NCBI GenBank assembly: GCA_964573285.1
Contig: CAZNJD010000075.1
Location: forward strand, 1 to 19,389
DNA: 19,389 nucleotides
Source of the DNA: UBA1140 sp964573285
GTDB lineage: Bacteria > Campylobacterota > Campylobacteria > Campylobacterales > Sulfurovaceae
Direction: 5' to 3'
The notes beneath the pieces were generated by a model. It saw only the letters and a program-made list of their open reading frames with translations, made no database searches and was not told the DNA's origin. The position numbers and the translations under genes are program-made. Positions 7,195 through 14,887 of this stretch are shown here, in pieces; position 1 is the first letter of the stretch; every line of letters starts with the position of its first letter.

Positions 7195-8331
7195 TTATTT
7201 ATTAATATCTTTTACAAGTTTATCTGATGATACGGCCATTTTTGCTTTGGTAGAGAGTAGAGCATCTTTTAACTCTTTTTCTGTTTTATCAAGTTCTACT
7301 AGAGCCTCTTTTCTAGCTTGTTTACCCTCATCAGCAATTCTGAGTGAATCATTTAGAGTATCAATTAGAGTTTGATTTGCTTTTTTGATACTATCTATAT
7401 CAAATACTCCTCTCTCCATTTGTGTTCGTACCTCTTTGTTCGCTTCTCTAAGTCCCTCTGCATTTTTTTCCAAAAGTTCATTGGTTAAATCATTAGCATT
7501 TTTGAGTGCTTTGGCTGATTCGTGACTTCTAAATATAGTTACAGTTTGGGCTAATTGATTTCTCCATAATGGAACAGTATTGACTATTGTAGAAGTAATT
7601 TTATTAATTAGTGATTTATCATTTTCTTGAATTAGTCTAATACTCGGAAGTGATTGCATGGCCACTTGTCGAGATAGTCTTAAGTCATGAATTCGTCTCT
7701 CTAGCTCATCTCTAAATCCTCGTATCTCTTTTAACTCTTGGATTGCCATCATCTCATTATTTTTAGTTTTCTCTTCATATTCTGGTAATACTTTGGTATT
7801 TAACTCTTCTAGTTTTATCTCTCCTGCTTGGATATATAGCTCTAAATTTCTAAAATAGTCCAAATTGGCATCATATAGTTTATCCAGAGATACTACATCT
7901 CTCATTAATTGAGATTTATGTTCCTCTAAACTATTAGAAATTTCATCAATTTGGTCTCGTACATTCTCATATCCTTGCATAAATTTAACTAATGGTTTTG
8001 TTCCTCCAAATAGATTTTTATACCATGGAAGCTTTTTGTTTGGATTTAGTTCTTCTATATCAAATCCTTTAATAGAAGCTACCATCTCATTTAAAACAGC
8101 TCCAACTGCACCTGTATCTTTGTTTTTAACACCATCTATCATACGATTAGATATATCATCAAGCTCTTCTTGTACAGTTGCCCCAAAATATATAATAGAA
8201 GTTCTATCTTTAAAATCCAATTCATTTAAGGCTTTTTCTAATTTACTCTTCTCTTCTGGCATAACTACTGGTAAGTTTTCACTTTTTTCTTCTATTGTTG
8301 CTTCTATAATCTCTTTTGTTTTTGTTTCCAT
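7195..8331 (-). CDS. telA: TelA/YaaN-family toxic anion resistance protein
   Basis: A 378-residue, almost wholly helical soluble protein of the TelA family (Pfam PF05816). Family-typical stretches are visible: IIYFGATVQEELDDIS (about 47-61), a helix pair around YENVRDQIDEIS...LEEHKSQLMRDV, the YIQAGEIKLEEL segment, and PSIRLIQENDKSLINKI leading into VPLWRNQLAQTVTIFR. Members were named for tellurite resistance. Their molecular action is unsettled, and they recur beside XpaC and Ter-type stress genes. It follows xpaC after 14 bases. The start ATG at 8331 follows an AAAGGA-like ribosome site on the minus strand. Confidence 0.9.
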   Translation of the reverse strand: METKTKEIIEATIEEKSENLPVVMPEEKSKLEKALNELDFKDRTSIIYFGATVQEELDDISNRMIDGVKNKDTGAVGAVLNEMVASIKGFDIEELNPNKKLPWYKNLFGGTKPLVKFMQGYENVRDQIDEISNSLEEHKSQLMRDVVSLDKLYDANLDYFRNLELYIQAGEIKLEELNTKVLPEYEEKTKNNEMMAIQELKEIRGFRDELERRIHDLRLSRQVAMQSLPSIRLIQENDKSLINKITSTIVNTVPLWRNQLAQTVTIFRSHESAKALKNANDLTNELLEKNAEGLREANKEVRTQMERGVFDIDSIKKANQTLIDTLNDSLRIADEGKQARKEALVELDKTEKELKDALLSTKAKMAVSSDKLVKDINK

Positions 8332-8345
8332 CTTTAAATCCTTTA

Positions 8346-9179
8346 TTAATTTTTTATCTGCTCTTTTAGTACATCTATATGTACATCCAAATCAAATTGA
8401 TTATTCTTTTTTAATCTTATTAACTCTTTGTCAAATCTTTTCTCTACATCACTTAGAAGTGAATAGAGTCTCTCTTTGGTTTCACTATTTATCTCTTTTT
8501 CATCCATCTCTGTATAAGATTTTGTAACCTTTTTAATCCCATCTATATATACAATTATAAATTTACGAGCTACACGCAAATCTTTTGGGTCTTCTTCTAT
8601 ATTTTTAAGTATCTCATATGCCCTATCAACAGCAATTTTTAATTTACTATTTAGCTTATGGTCTTTGATACTCTCCATATCTTTTTCTATACTACTTAGT
8701 TTCCCTCTAGCTGTAGCCAAGGTCTCTAATACGAACTCGGCAGAAATATCACCGATATTATTTAACTTATCAACTCTTGGGTCAAATCCATAATATAGAA
8801 AATACCCAATAGTAGCTACAATTCCCAAAAATAGACCAATCCAAATAGGCTGATACCCAGCAAATGAAGCAGTAAATAGTGTAGAAACTCCTAGTAAAAT
8901 ACCAGCTATCATCTTATAAGGCGTTTTAGGTGCTTTGGTAAGTATAGTTGTATAATACTTTTGTTCTTGTTCTAGTCCCATACCACTAGCCCTAGCAGTA
9001 GCGAAAAAGAGTAAAAATGCAATTATATTCATAATAAATGCTTTGGTCTCTAGCATAAGTAGAGACATAACTATAGCAATAAACAGAGGAGCTAGAAAAA
9101 TATATAAAAAATTCCCCAGTTTTCCACTAAACCTATTTTTTGTATCAATATCAGGGTTGTATCGTTTTGCCTTTGACAT
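8346..9179 (-). CDS. xpaC: XpaC-family membrane protein ('5-bromo-4-chloroindolyl phosphate hydrolysis')
   Basis: A 277-residue protein with about four hydrophobic segments (roughly 22-42, 47-62, 88-106 and 111-130). A cytoplasmic helical domain (about 140-277) follows, containing the typical IL-x(8)-P-x(5)-ARKFIIVYIDGI stretch. The family name comes from an old hydrolysis phenotype in Bacillus; no phosphatase motif is visible, so an enzymatic role is doubtful. XpaC and TelA are neighbours in many bacteria, and here xpaC directly precedes telA. The start has a strong ribosome site, AGGAGA, seven bases upstream on the minus strand. Membrane localisation is well supported; function is not known. 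Confidence 0.85.
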   Translation of the reverse strand: MSKAKRYNPDIDTKNRFSGKLGNFLYIFLAPLFIAIVMSLLMLETKAFIMNIIAFLLFFATARASGMGLEQEQKYYTTILTKAPKTPYKMIAGILLGVSTLFTASFAGYQPIWIGLFLGIVATIGYFLYYGFDPRVDKLNNIGDISAEFVLETLATARGKLSSIEKDMESIKDHKLNSKLKIAVDRAYEILKNIEEDPKDLRVARKFIIVYIDGIKKVTKSYTEMDEKEINSETKERLYSLLSDVEKRFDKELIRLKKNNQFDLDVHIDVLKEQIKN

Positions 9180-9187
9180 ATATTCTC

Positions 9188-9268
9188 CTAAAATAGTTTA
9201 AGTAAAGGATACCAAACAGCAATGCCAGAAGAGAGTAAAATAAATATAAAACCAAATATTTTTTTCAA
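9188..9268 (-). CDS. Putative 26-residue single-pass membrane peptide at the head of the xpaC operon
   Basis: On the minus strand a TTG codon (9268-9266) opens a 26-codon frame ending in TAG eight bases before xpaC. It is preceded at a six-base gap by AAAGGA (complement of 9275-9280). The peptide begins MKKIFGF and ends WYPLLKLF, with two N-terminal lysines and one hydrophobic span of about 18 residues: a small inner-membrane peptide or short leader-like protein. An in-frame stop lies just upstream, and no ATG is available. The ribosome site, basic start and position favour a real gene. The short length and TTG start leave doubt. Confidence 0.5.
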   Translation of the reverse strand: MKKIFGFIFILLSSGIAVWYPLLKLF

Positions 9269-9295
9269 TAAAAATCCTTTAATAATTTTCGTTTA

Positions 9296-9304
9296 ATTTT
9301 ATCA
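9296..9304 (-). promoter_or_regulatory. Putative promoter of the minus-strand operon
   Basis: Read on the minus strand this is TGATAAAAT: an extended TG followed by TAAAAT, a one-mismatch -10 box. It is about 28 bases upstream of the small-peptide TTG and the only reasonable -10 near the operon head. No other promoter-like gap exists inside the cluster, where spacings are 3-14 bases. Confidence 0.35.
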
Positions 9305-9380
9305 TAAGTTTCTAAAAGGAAAATGAAGTTGAGATAATGATGATATTATATAAAGAAATATTGAAAGAAAGATAATATAC

Positions 9381-9418
9381 TGCTATAATAAATAGTAATT
9401 TCATTAGATAAAAAAGGA
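9381..9418 (+). promoter_or_regulatory. Promoter and ribosome site of the thioredoxin-like gene
   Basis: TGCTATAAT (9381-9389) is an extended, perfect -10 box, and AAGGA (9414-9418) is the Shine-Dalgarno site, five bases before ATG 9424. Together with the minus-strand box at 9296-9304 this makes the 9269-9423 region a divergent promoter region. Confidence 0.55.
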
Positions 9419-9423
9419 TAAAA

Positions 9424-9741
9424 ATGAGACTAAAAGAGATACAAGATATAATTAAAGCAGAAGTAGGAGTACTGCTATATTTTTCGGGTGAGAATTGTAG
9501 TGTATGCCACGCATTGAGACCAAAATTCAAAGAGTTATTTGATAAGGAGTTTTCCAAAATCAAACAGATATATCTTGATGCTCATAATAATCCACAAATA
9601 TCTGCAAATTTTCAAGTTTTTGCAGTTCCTACTATGCTTGTATTTTTGGATGGTAGAGAGTTTATTCGTGAGGGTAGGGCTGTAAGTATGTATCAATTAC
9701 AACAGAAACTACTACGACCTTATGATATTATGTTAAGTTAA
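9424..9741 (+). CDS. Thioredoxin-like protein (CSVC active site)
   Basis: A 105-residue single thioredoxin fold without a signal peptide, so cytoplasmic. The redox motif is C25-S-V-C28 in FSGENCSVCHALRP, and the cis-proline is Pro69 in FAVPTMLVF. The spacing of about 41 residues between them is normal for thioredoxins. The CSVC sequence differs from the CGPC of canonical TrxA, so this is more likely a specialised thioredoxin-like reductant or thiol sensor than the main thioredoxin. It sits just ahead of gyrA, with which it shares no obvious function, and gyrA has its own -10 box. Confidence 0.88.
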   Translation: MRLKEIQDIIKAEVGVLLYFSGENCSVCHALRPKFKELFDKEFSKIKQIYLDAHNNPQISANFQVFAVPTMLVFLDGREFIREGRAVSMYQLQQKLLRPYDIMLS

Positions 9742-9769
9742 TAACAAATGATTTTTAAGTCCATTTCGA

Positions 9770-9818
9770 TATAATATCTTCTAATTTTAGAATTTAAATA
9801 TCTATATAACTAAAGGGA
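9770..9818 (+). promoter_or_regulatory. Putative gyrA promoter and ribosome site
   Basis: TATAAT at 9770-9775 lies in the 81-base gap before gyrA, 47 bases before the ATG. AAGGGA at 9813-9818 is the ribosome site four bases before the start at 9823. No convincing -35 box. Confidence 0.45.
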
Positions 9819-9822
9819 TTTT

Positions 9823-12800
9823 ATGAGTGATTTAATAAACGAAAATCAAGATATACAAGAGGTACTAATAGAAGATAGTATGAGAGGTTCTTACCTTGAT
9901 TACTCTATGAGTGTTATTGTGGGTCGTGCATTGCCAGATGCTAGAGATGGGCTAAAACCTGTTCATAGACGGATACTTTATGCTATGAGTGACCTTAATT
10001 TATCTCATAGAACTCCTTATAAAAAGTCAGCTAGAATTGTAGGGGATTGTTTAGTTGCAGGTTCTCTTATATCTACTACTAAAGGATTAGTTCCTATCGA
10101 AGATATAGAGGTTGGAGATGAGGTTTATACTCAAAAAGGGATAAAAAAGGTAACAGAACTCTTTTATCAACCCAAACAGCCACTTCTAAAGGTTAGCAGT
10201 AGTTTTAATATTTTTGAAAATAGAGTAACAAGAGGACATAAGTTCAAAGTTCTTAATTCCGATTTAACTTACTCTTTCAAAGCATCTAAAGATTTAACAA
10301 CAGATGATTATCTAATAATGCAACCATCACTTATGGATATGGAAGAGACTCTTGATAAGAGTGAGGCTTATGCTTTGGGTCTTTCTATCTCTAATGAAAA
10401 TATAGATATAAACTCTAAAATTATGAGTTTTTCAAATGACTCTATCTTATCCTTTTTGAGTGGTTTTATTGATGGTAATGGTTTTATTAATATTAAAGAT
10501 AATGATATAAATGAGATAGTAATTATCTCACTATCCCATAAATTTTTAAATAAGTTAGCTGTTTTGCTATTTGATAGATTTGGTATTGTATCTTCTATTG
10601 TTAATTCATCAGAAGATTATAATTATTATAATTTGACCTTTATAGGTTCAGATGCTTATTTTTTCAAAGATAAATTAAATCTTTTGAATGAGGAAAAGAG
10701 AGATAGATTAAATAGTTTTAAAGACTCTTTGGAACCAGTAGATACAAATTATTTACCATATTTTGGCGAAGAGCTTTTAGATAATATTAAAATATACTCT
10801 AATACTATCGAGAGTTTAGATATTTTAGAAAAGTTACGCCTTTTAGATACAAAACTATATGAACATCTAAAATATATTATTGATAATAAGATTAAATTTC
10901 TTAAAGTAAAAGAGATAAAAGAGATTGAAGAAGAGATAACCTATGACTTCACAGTAGAGGATGTTCATGAGTTTTTTGTTAATGGTGTTATTAGCCAAAA
11001 CTGTATAGGGAAATATCATCCTCATGGTGATACAGCAGTTTATGATGCTTTAGTTCGTATGGCTCAAGACTTTTCGTTACGAGTACCCTTGGTTGATGGA
11101 CAAGGTAACTTTGGCTCTATTGATGGTGATAATGCAGCTTCTATGAGATATACAGAGGCTCGAATGACAAAAATATCAGAAGAGATATTAAAAGATATAG
11201 ATAAAGATACAGTTGATTTCTCTCCAAACTATGATGACTCTATGAGTGAACCTGATGTTCTTCCTTCTCGTGTTCCTAATTTACTTTTAAATGGTTCAAG
11301 TGGTATAGCTGTCGGTATGGCAACAAATCTACCTCCTCATAGATTAGATGAACTTATTGAGGCACTTTTACTTATGATAGATAAGCCTGAGTGTGAAGAT
11401 AGTGAGATATTTAATATTATAAAAGGTCCTGATTTCCCAACAGGAGGAATTATTTTTGGTAAAAAGGGTATTTTGGATGCTTATAGTACTGGTAGGGGTC
11501 GAATTAAAGTTAGAGCCAAAATTCATATAGAAGAGAAGAAAAATAGAGAAGTAATTGTAATAGATGAGCTTCCATATCAAGTTAATAAATCACGGCTTAT
11601 AGAGAATATCGTAGGACTTGTAAAAGATAAACAGGTTGAGGGAATATCTGAAATTCGTGATGAGTCTGACCGTGATGGTATGCGTGTGGTTATTGAACTC
11701 AAAAAAGATGCTATGAGTGATATTATTTTGAATAATCTTTATAAAAGTACACAGCTACAGACTACATTTGGTATTATCATGTTGGCTATTGAAAACAAAG
11801 AACCAAAAATATTTAAACTTCGTGAACTTTTAGAACTTTTCCTCAAACATAGAAAAACAGTAATTATTAGAAGAACTATTTTTGAACTTGATAAAGCTAC
11901 TGCTAGAGCTCATATTTTAGAAGGACTTAAAAAAGCTGTCAATAATATAGATAGAGTTATTAGAATTATTAAAGAGAGTAATGATAGTGATAGTGCCAAA
12001 TCTGAGTTAATTAAAATATTTGAATTATCTGAAATTCAAGCCAATGCAATATTGGAGATGAAATTAAGACGACTTACAGGTTTGGAACAAGATAAGATAG
12101 ATAATGAGTTGGTTGAACTCTATAAACTCATTGATTATCTGCGTTCTATTCTAAAAAGTGAAGAGATTTTAAATGGAATTATTGCTGATGAACTCAGAGA
12201 GATTGGGGATAACTTTAAAAGTGATAGAAGAACAGAGATTATAGATGATTATGATGATATAGATATAGAAGATTTAATTCCAAATGAGCCTATGGTTGTA
12301 ACTATTACACATAGAGGATATATCAAAAGAGTAGCAGTTAAACAGTATGAGAAACAAAAAAGAGGTGGTAAAGGTAAGATTGCAGTAACTACCCATGATG
12401 ATGACTTTATAGAGCAGTTCTTTATCTCTACTACTCATGATACTTTGATGTTTGTTACAGATATGGGTCAACTATATTGGTTAAAAGTATATAGAATTCC
12501 AGAAGGAAGTAGAACAGCTAAAGGAAAAGCAGTTGTCAATCTGATTAATCTTCGACCTGATGAGAAGATTATGTCTATTATCCCAACGACTGATTTCCAT
12601 GAGGATAAAGGGTTAATATTCTTTACTCGAAATGGTATAGTCAAACGAACAAATCTTAAAGAGTACTCAAATATTAGAGTTAATGGTATCAGAGCCATTA
12701 ACCTTGATGAAGATGATAGTATAGTTACTGCACAGATAGTAATGCCCGATACCAAATGGCTATTTATAACTACCAAAAAAGGTCAATGTATTAGATTTAA

Positions 12801-13260
12801 AGTAGAAGATGCTAGAGAGATAGGTAGAGTAGCACGAGGTGTGGCAGGTATTAAATTTAAAATAGATAATGATTTTGTATGTGGTGCTACAACTATAGCA
12901 GATGAAAATAGCGAACTATTAATGTTAAGTGAAAAAGGTATTGGCAAACGAACAACAGCATCAGAATATAGAGAGCAGAGTCGTGCAGGAAAAGGTGTAA
13001 TTAGTATGAAGCTTACCCCAAAAACGGGTGATGTAGTAGGCGTAGTAATGGTAGAAGAGGACAAAGATATGATGTGTCTAACTAGTATCGGTAAAATGAT
13101 AAGAGTTGATATGCAGACTATTCGTAAAGCAGGACGAAATACATCAGGTGTAAAAGTAGTCAATGTTGAGAAAAAAGATATAGTTGTTAGTATGGCAAAA
13201 TGTCCCAAAGAGGAAGCAGAAGAGCCAGATATTGTTAATAGGGAGGGATTGATAGAATAA
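9823..13260 (+). CDS. gyrA: DNA gyrase subunit A precursor, interrupted by an in-frame intein
   Basis: GyrA cuts and rejoins DNA in the A2B2 gyrase. The open frame encodes 1145 residues. Removing the 318-residue intein (residues 76-393) leaves an 827-residue GyrA of normal size, starting SDLINENQDIQEVLIEDSM. The junction restores the usual ARIVGD-CIGKYHPHGD sequence. The catalytic tyrosine is in SMRYTEARM (precursor Tyr443, mature Tyr125). The quinolone-resistance region reads GDTAVYDALVRMAQDFSLR, giving mature Thr86 and Asp90, the residues of susceptible Campylobacter. The GyrA-box QKRGGKG, needed for DNA wrapping, is at precursor residues 845-851. The C-terminal beta-pinwheel repeats follow. 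Without splicing, the insert would disrupt the region holding the recognition helix and the active site. Confidence 0.97.
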   Translation: MSDLINENQDIQEVLIEDSMRGSYLDYSMSVIVGRALPDARDGLKPVHRRILYAMSDLNLSHRTPYKKSARIVGDCLVAGSLISTTKGLVPIEDIEVGDEVYTQKGIKKVTELFYQPKQPLLKVSSSFNIFENRVTRGHKFKVLNSDLTYSFKASKDLTTDDYLIMQPSLMDMEETLDKSEAYALGLSISNENIDINSKIMSFSNDSILSFLSGFIDGNGFINIKDNDINEIVIISLSHKFLNKLAVLLFDRFGIVSSIVNSSEDYNYYNLTFIGSDAYFFKDKLNLLNEEKRDRLNSFKDSLEPVDTNYLPYFGEELLDNIKIYSNTIESLDILEKLRLLDTKLYEHLKYIIDNKIKFLKVKEIKEIEEEITYDFTVEDVHEFFVNGVISQNCIGKYHPHGDTAVYDALVRMAQDFSLRVPLVDGQGNFGSIDGDNAASMRYTEARMTKISEEILKDIDKDTVDFSPNYDDSMSEPDVLPSRVPNLLLNGSSGIAVGMATNLPPHRLDELIEALLLMIDKPECEDSEIFNIIKGPDFPTGGIIFGKKGILDAYSTGRGRIKVRAKIHIEEKKNREVIVIDELPYQVNKSRLIENIVGLVKDKQVEGISEIRDESDRDGMRVVIELKKDAMSDIILNNLYKSTQLQTTFGIIMLAIENKEPKIFKLRELLELFLKHRKTVIIRRTIFELDKATARAHILEGLKKAVNNIDRVIRIIKESNDSDSAKSELIKIFELSEIQANAILEMKLRRLTGLEQDKIDNELVELYKLIDYLRSILKSEEILNGIIADELREIGDNFKSDRRTEIIDDYDDIDIEDLIPNEPMVVTITHRGYIKRVAVKQYEKQKRGGKGKIAVTTHDDDFIEQFFISTTHDTLMFVTDMGQLYWLKVYRIPEGSRTAKGKAVVNLINLRPDEKIMSIIPTTDFHEDKGLIFFTRNGIVKRTNLKEYSNIRVNGIRAINLDEDDSIVTAQIVMPDTKWLFITTKKGQCIRFKVEDAREIGRVARGVAGIKFKIDNDFVCGATTIADENSELLMLSEKGIGKRTTASEYREQSRAGKGVISMKLTPKTGDVVGVVMVEEDKDMMCLTSIGKMIRVDMQTIRKAGRNTSGVKVVNVEKKDIVVSMAKCPKEEAEEPDIVNREGLIE
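10048..11001 (+). other. GyrA intein (318 residues) with a degenerate LAGLIDADG region
   Basis: The intein starts at Cys (10048-10050, C-L-V-A-G-S-L-I) after GyrA RIVGD and ends at Asn (10999-11001), before Cys of CIGKYHPHGD. Block A is intein residues 1-20. Block B is NRVTRGHKFKVL (58-69), with the TxxH signature T61-x-x-H64. Block F is TYDFTVEDVHEFFVNG (298-313), and block G is VNGVISQN (311-318). The penultimate residue is Gln rather than His. The centre has AYALGLSISNENIDI (107-121) and FLSGFIDGNGFI (136-147), the latter a LAGLIDADG motif with N144 at the catalytic acid. A DOD-like fold continues to about 215. At 318 residues it is larger than a mini-intein but short for a full endonuclease intein. 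Confidence 0.93.
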
Positions 13261-13302
13261 TTTCTTAATATGCTCTAAAAAGCCAATACTCACATCTATT
13301 TG

Positions 13303-13330
13303 GTTAAAATGGCATTAATATTATTTTAAC
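13303..13330 (+). repeat. 8-base inverted repeat upstream of asd
   Basis: GTTAAAAT (13303-13310) is exactly mirrored by ATTTTAAC (13323-13330) around a 12-base centre, five bases before the asd ribosome site AAGGA. It could be an operator, or a weak gyrA stem-loop terminator followed by A-rich rather than T-rich DNA. An AT-rich chance match is possible. Confidence 0.35.
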
Positions 13331-13344
13331 AAAAAAGGACAAAT

Positions 13345-14376
13345 TTGAAAAAATATAATATCGCAGTAGTTGGTGCAAGTGGTGCTGTTGGTGAAGAACT
13401 TTTTAGAGTTTTGGAAGAGCAAAATTTTCCTATAGCCAATCTTTTACCATTAGCAAGTGCAAATTCAGCAGGTAATATAATTGAGTTTGCAGGTCGAGAG
13501 TATAAAATTGAAGAACTTACAGAGGATGTATTTGTAGATAGAGATATTGATATAGCCTTTTTTAGTGCAGGTGGAAGTATCTCTGCTAAATATGCTAAAT
13601 ATGCTGTAGAGTCTGGTGCTGTTGTAATTGATAATACTAGTCATTTTCGAATGATGGATAGAGTACCATTAGTCGTTCCTGAAGTTAATCCTGAAGATAT
13701 TGAGCTATGGGAAGATACAGGGATAATTGCAAATCCAAACTGTTCTACTATTCAGATGGTACAACTTCTTAAACCTCTTGATGATTTATATGGTATCAAA
13801 AGAGTAGATGTAAGTACATATCAAGCTACTTCTGGAGCAGGAAAAGCTGGAATGGAAGAGCTTGTTATGCAGATGAAAGACTTTTTCGCATTTCAACTTT
13901 CTGATACCGAAATTAAAGCTTTTGCACATCAGATTGCTTTAAATGTTATTCCTCATATTGATGTACCTCAACCAAATGGATATACAAAAGAGGAGATGAA
14001 AATGGTTGAGGAGACTAATAAGATTATGCACTCTGATTTTGCTGTTAGTGCTACTTGTGTACGAGTTCCAGTTCTTAGAAGTCATAGTGAGTCTATTACT
14101 ATTACATTTCAAGAGGGGGTTATCGTAAGTGTAGAAAAAGCTAGAGAGGTATTAGATAATTTTGAAAATGTAAAAGTCATTGATGATTTGGAAAATAATA
14201 AATATCCTATGCCTATAACTGCAACAGATACAGACTTAACTTATGTGGGTAGAATTAGAAAAGATATATACTCTCCAAATATATTGCATATCTGGGGTGT
14301 TGCAGACCAAGTTAGAGTAGGGGCAGCTACTAATGCTGTAAGAATTGCTCAAAAGTGGATAGAATTAGAGGATTAA
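13345..14376 (+). CDS. asd: Aspartate-semialdehyde dehydrogenase
   Basis: It reduces aspartyl-4-phosphate to aspartate semialdehyde with NADPH, the branch point to lysine/diaminopimelate, methionine and threonine. At 343 residues it is a standard-length cytoplasmic dimer. The N-terminal NADP site is VVGASGAVGEEL (about 8-19). The nucleophile is Cys133 in NPNCSTIQMV, and the acid/base His247 is in RSHSES. The start is TTG at 13345, chosen because AAGGA (13335-13339) sits at the right distance and the protein then begins MKKYNIAVVGASGAVG. The next gene starts one base after its stop, so asd, the UPF0114 gene and hemE are probably one operon. Confidence 0.96.
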   Translation: MKKYNIAVVGASGAVGEELFRVLEEQNFPIANLLPLASANSAGNIIEFAGREYKIEELTEDVFVDRDIDIAFFSAGGSISAKYAKYAVESGAVVIDNTSHFRMMDRVPLVVPEVNPEDIELWEDTGIIANPNCSTIQMVQLLKPLDDLYGIKRVDVSTYQATSGAGKAGMEELVMQMKDFFAFQLSDTEIKAFAHQIALNVIPHIDVPQPNGYTKEEMKMVEETNKIMHSDFAVSATCVRVPVLRSHSESITITFQEGVIVSVEKAREVLDNFENVKVIDDLENNKYPMPITATDTDLTYVGRIRKDIYSPNILHIWGVADQVRVGAATNAVRIAQKWIELED

Positions 14377-14377
14377 T

Positions 14378-14887
14378 ATGAAACATATAGAACATTTTTT
14401 TGAAAGTTTTTTATGGAATACAAGATTTTTTGTGCTTTTAGCAGTTATCTTCTCTATGTTTGGTGGAATAGCACTTTTTCTTGTCGCATCAGTAGATATT
14501 TATGAAGTGGTAAGAGAGGTGATTACTACTTATTTAAATCATCTTCATCCTGATAAATTTCATGAGATAATTGTGGGTGGGCTTATTGGTGCAGTTGATT
14601 TATATTTAATGGCTGTGGTTATGTTTATTTTTGGTTTTGGACTTTATGAACTCTTTATTTCAGAGATAGATGTAGCCAAGAGACAAGGTGCATCTAAAAT
14701 ATTAGAAATTCATTCACTTGACGAACTTAAAGATAAACTAGGTAAAGTAATCGTAATGGTATTAATTGTTAATTTTTTCCAACGAGTACTTTTTACAACA
14801 TATAATGGGGCTTTGGATTTGGTATATTTTGCTATCTCTATTTTGGCTCTATCTATATCATTATATTTTTTACATAAAGGTCATTAA
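14378..14887 (+). CDS. yqhA: UPF0114 (YqhA-family) membrane protein
   Basis: A 169-residue inner-membrane protein with about four hydrophobic segments: roughly 16-36, 66-88, 121-134 and 146-164. The family-typical GLYELFISEIDVA stretch and the preceding VDLYLMAVVMFIFGFG identify UPF0114. Function is unknown; no catalytic motif is visible. It overlaps hemE by one base (TAATG at 14885-14889) and starts one base after asd, so its translation is coupled to both neighbours. The same asd/membrane gene/hemE order is familiar in Campylobacterota. Confidence 0.88.
   Translation: MKHIEHFFESFLWNTRFFVLLAVIFSMFGGIALFLVASVDIYEVVREVITTYLNHLHPDKFHEIIVGGLIGAVDLYLMAVVMFIFGFGLYELFISEIDVAKRQGASKILEIHSLDELKDKLGKVIVMVLIVNFFQRVLFTTYNGALDLVYFAISILALSISLYFLHKGH

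Noticed and set aside
8036..8527. Plus-strand frame of 163 codons over telA and xpaC
   Set aside because: It is the mirror of two real minus-strand genes, is Ser/Phe/Leu-rich as antisense frames in AT-rich DNA often are, and has no promoter or ribosome site.
9312..9404. Minus-strand hydrophobic frame of 30 codons (starting MKLLFIIAVYY) between the small peptide and the thioredoxin gene
   Set aside because: There is no ribosome site ahead of its ATG, it covers the divergent promoter region, and AT-rich DNA readily yields such hydrophobic strings. The 9188-9268 frame has the ribosome site instead.
10048..11001. Inserted DNA in gyrA as a group I/II intron or insertion sequence
   Set aside because: The insert is in frame with no stop, carries intein splicing blocks and has no intron core, inverted repeats or transposase.
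11026..11052. Quinolone-resistance substitution in GyrA
   Set aside because: Mature residues 86 and 90 are Thr and Asp, which are the susceptible residues in Campylobacter.
12783..13208. Antisense frame of 141 codons within the gyrA 3' end
   Set aside because: It is entirely covered by the well-conserved GyrA C-terminal pinwheel; there is no independent support.
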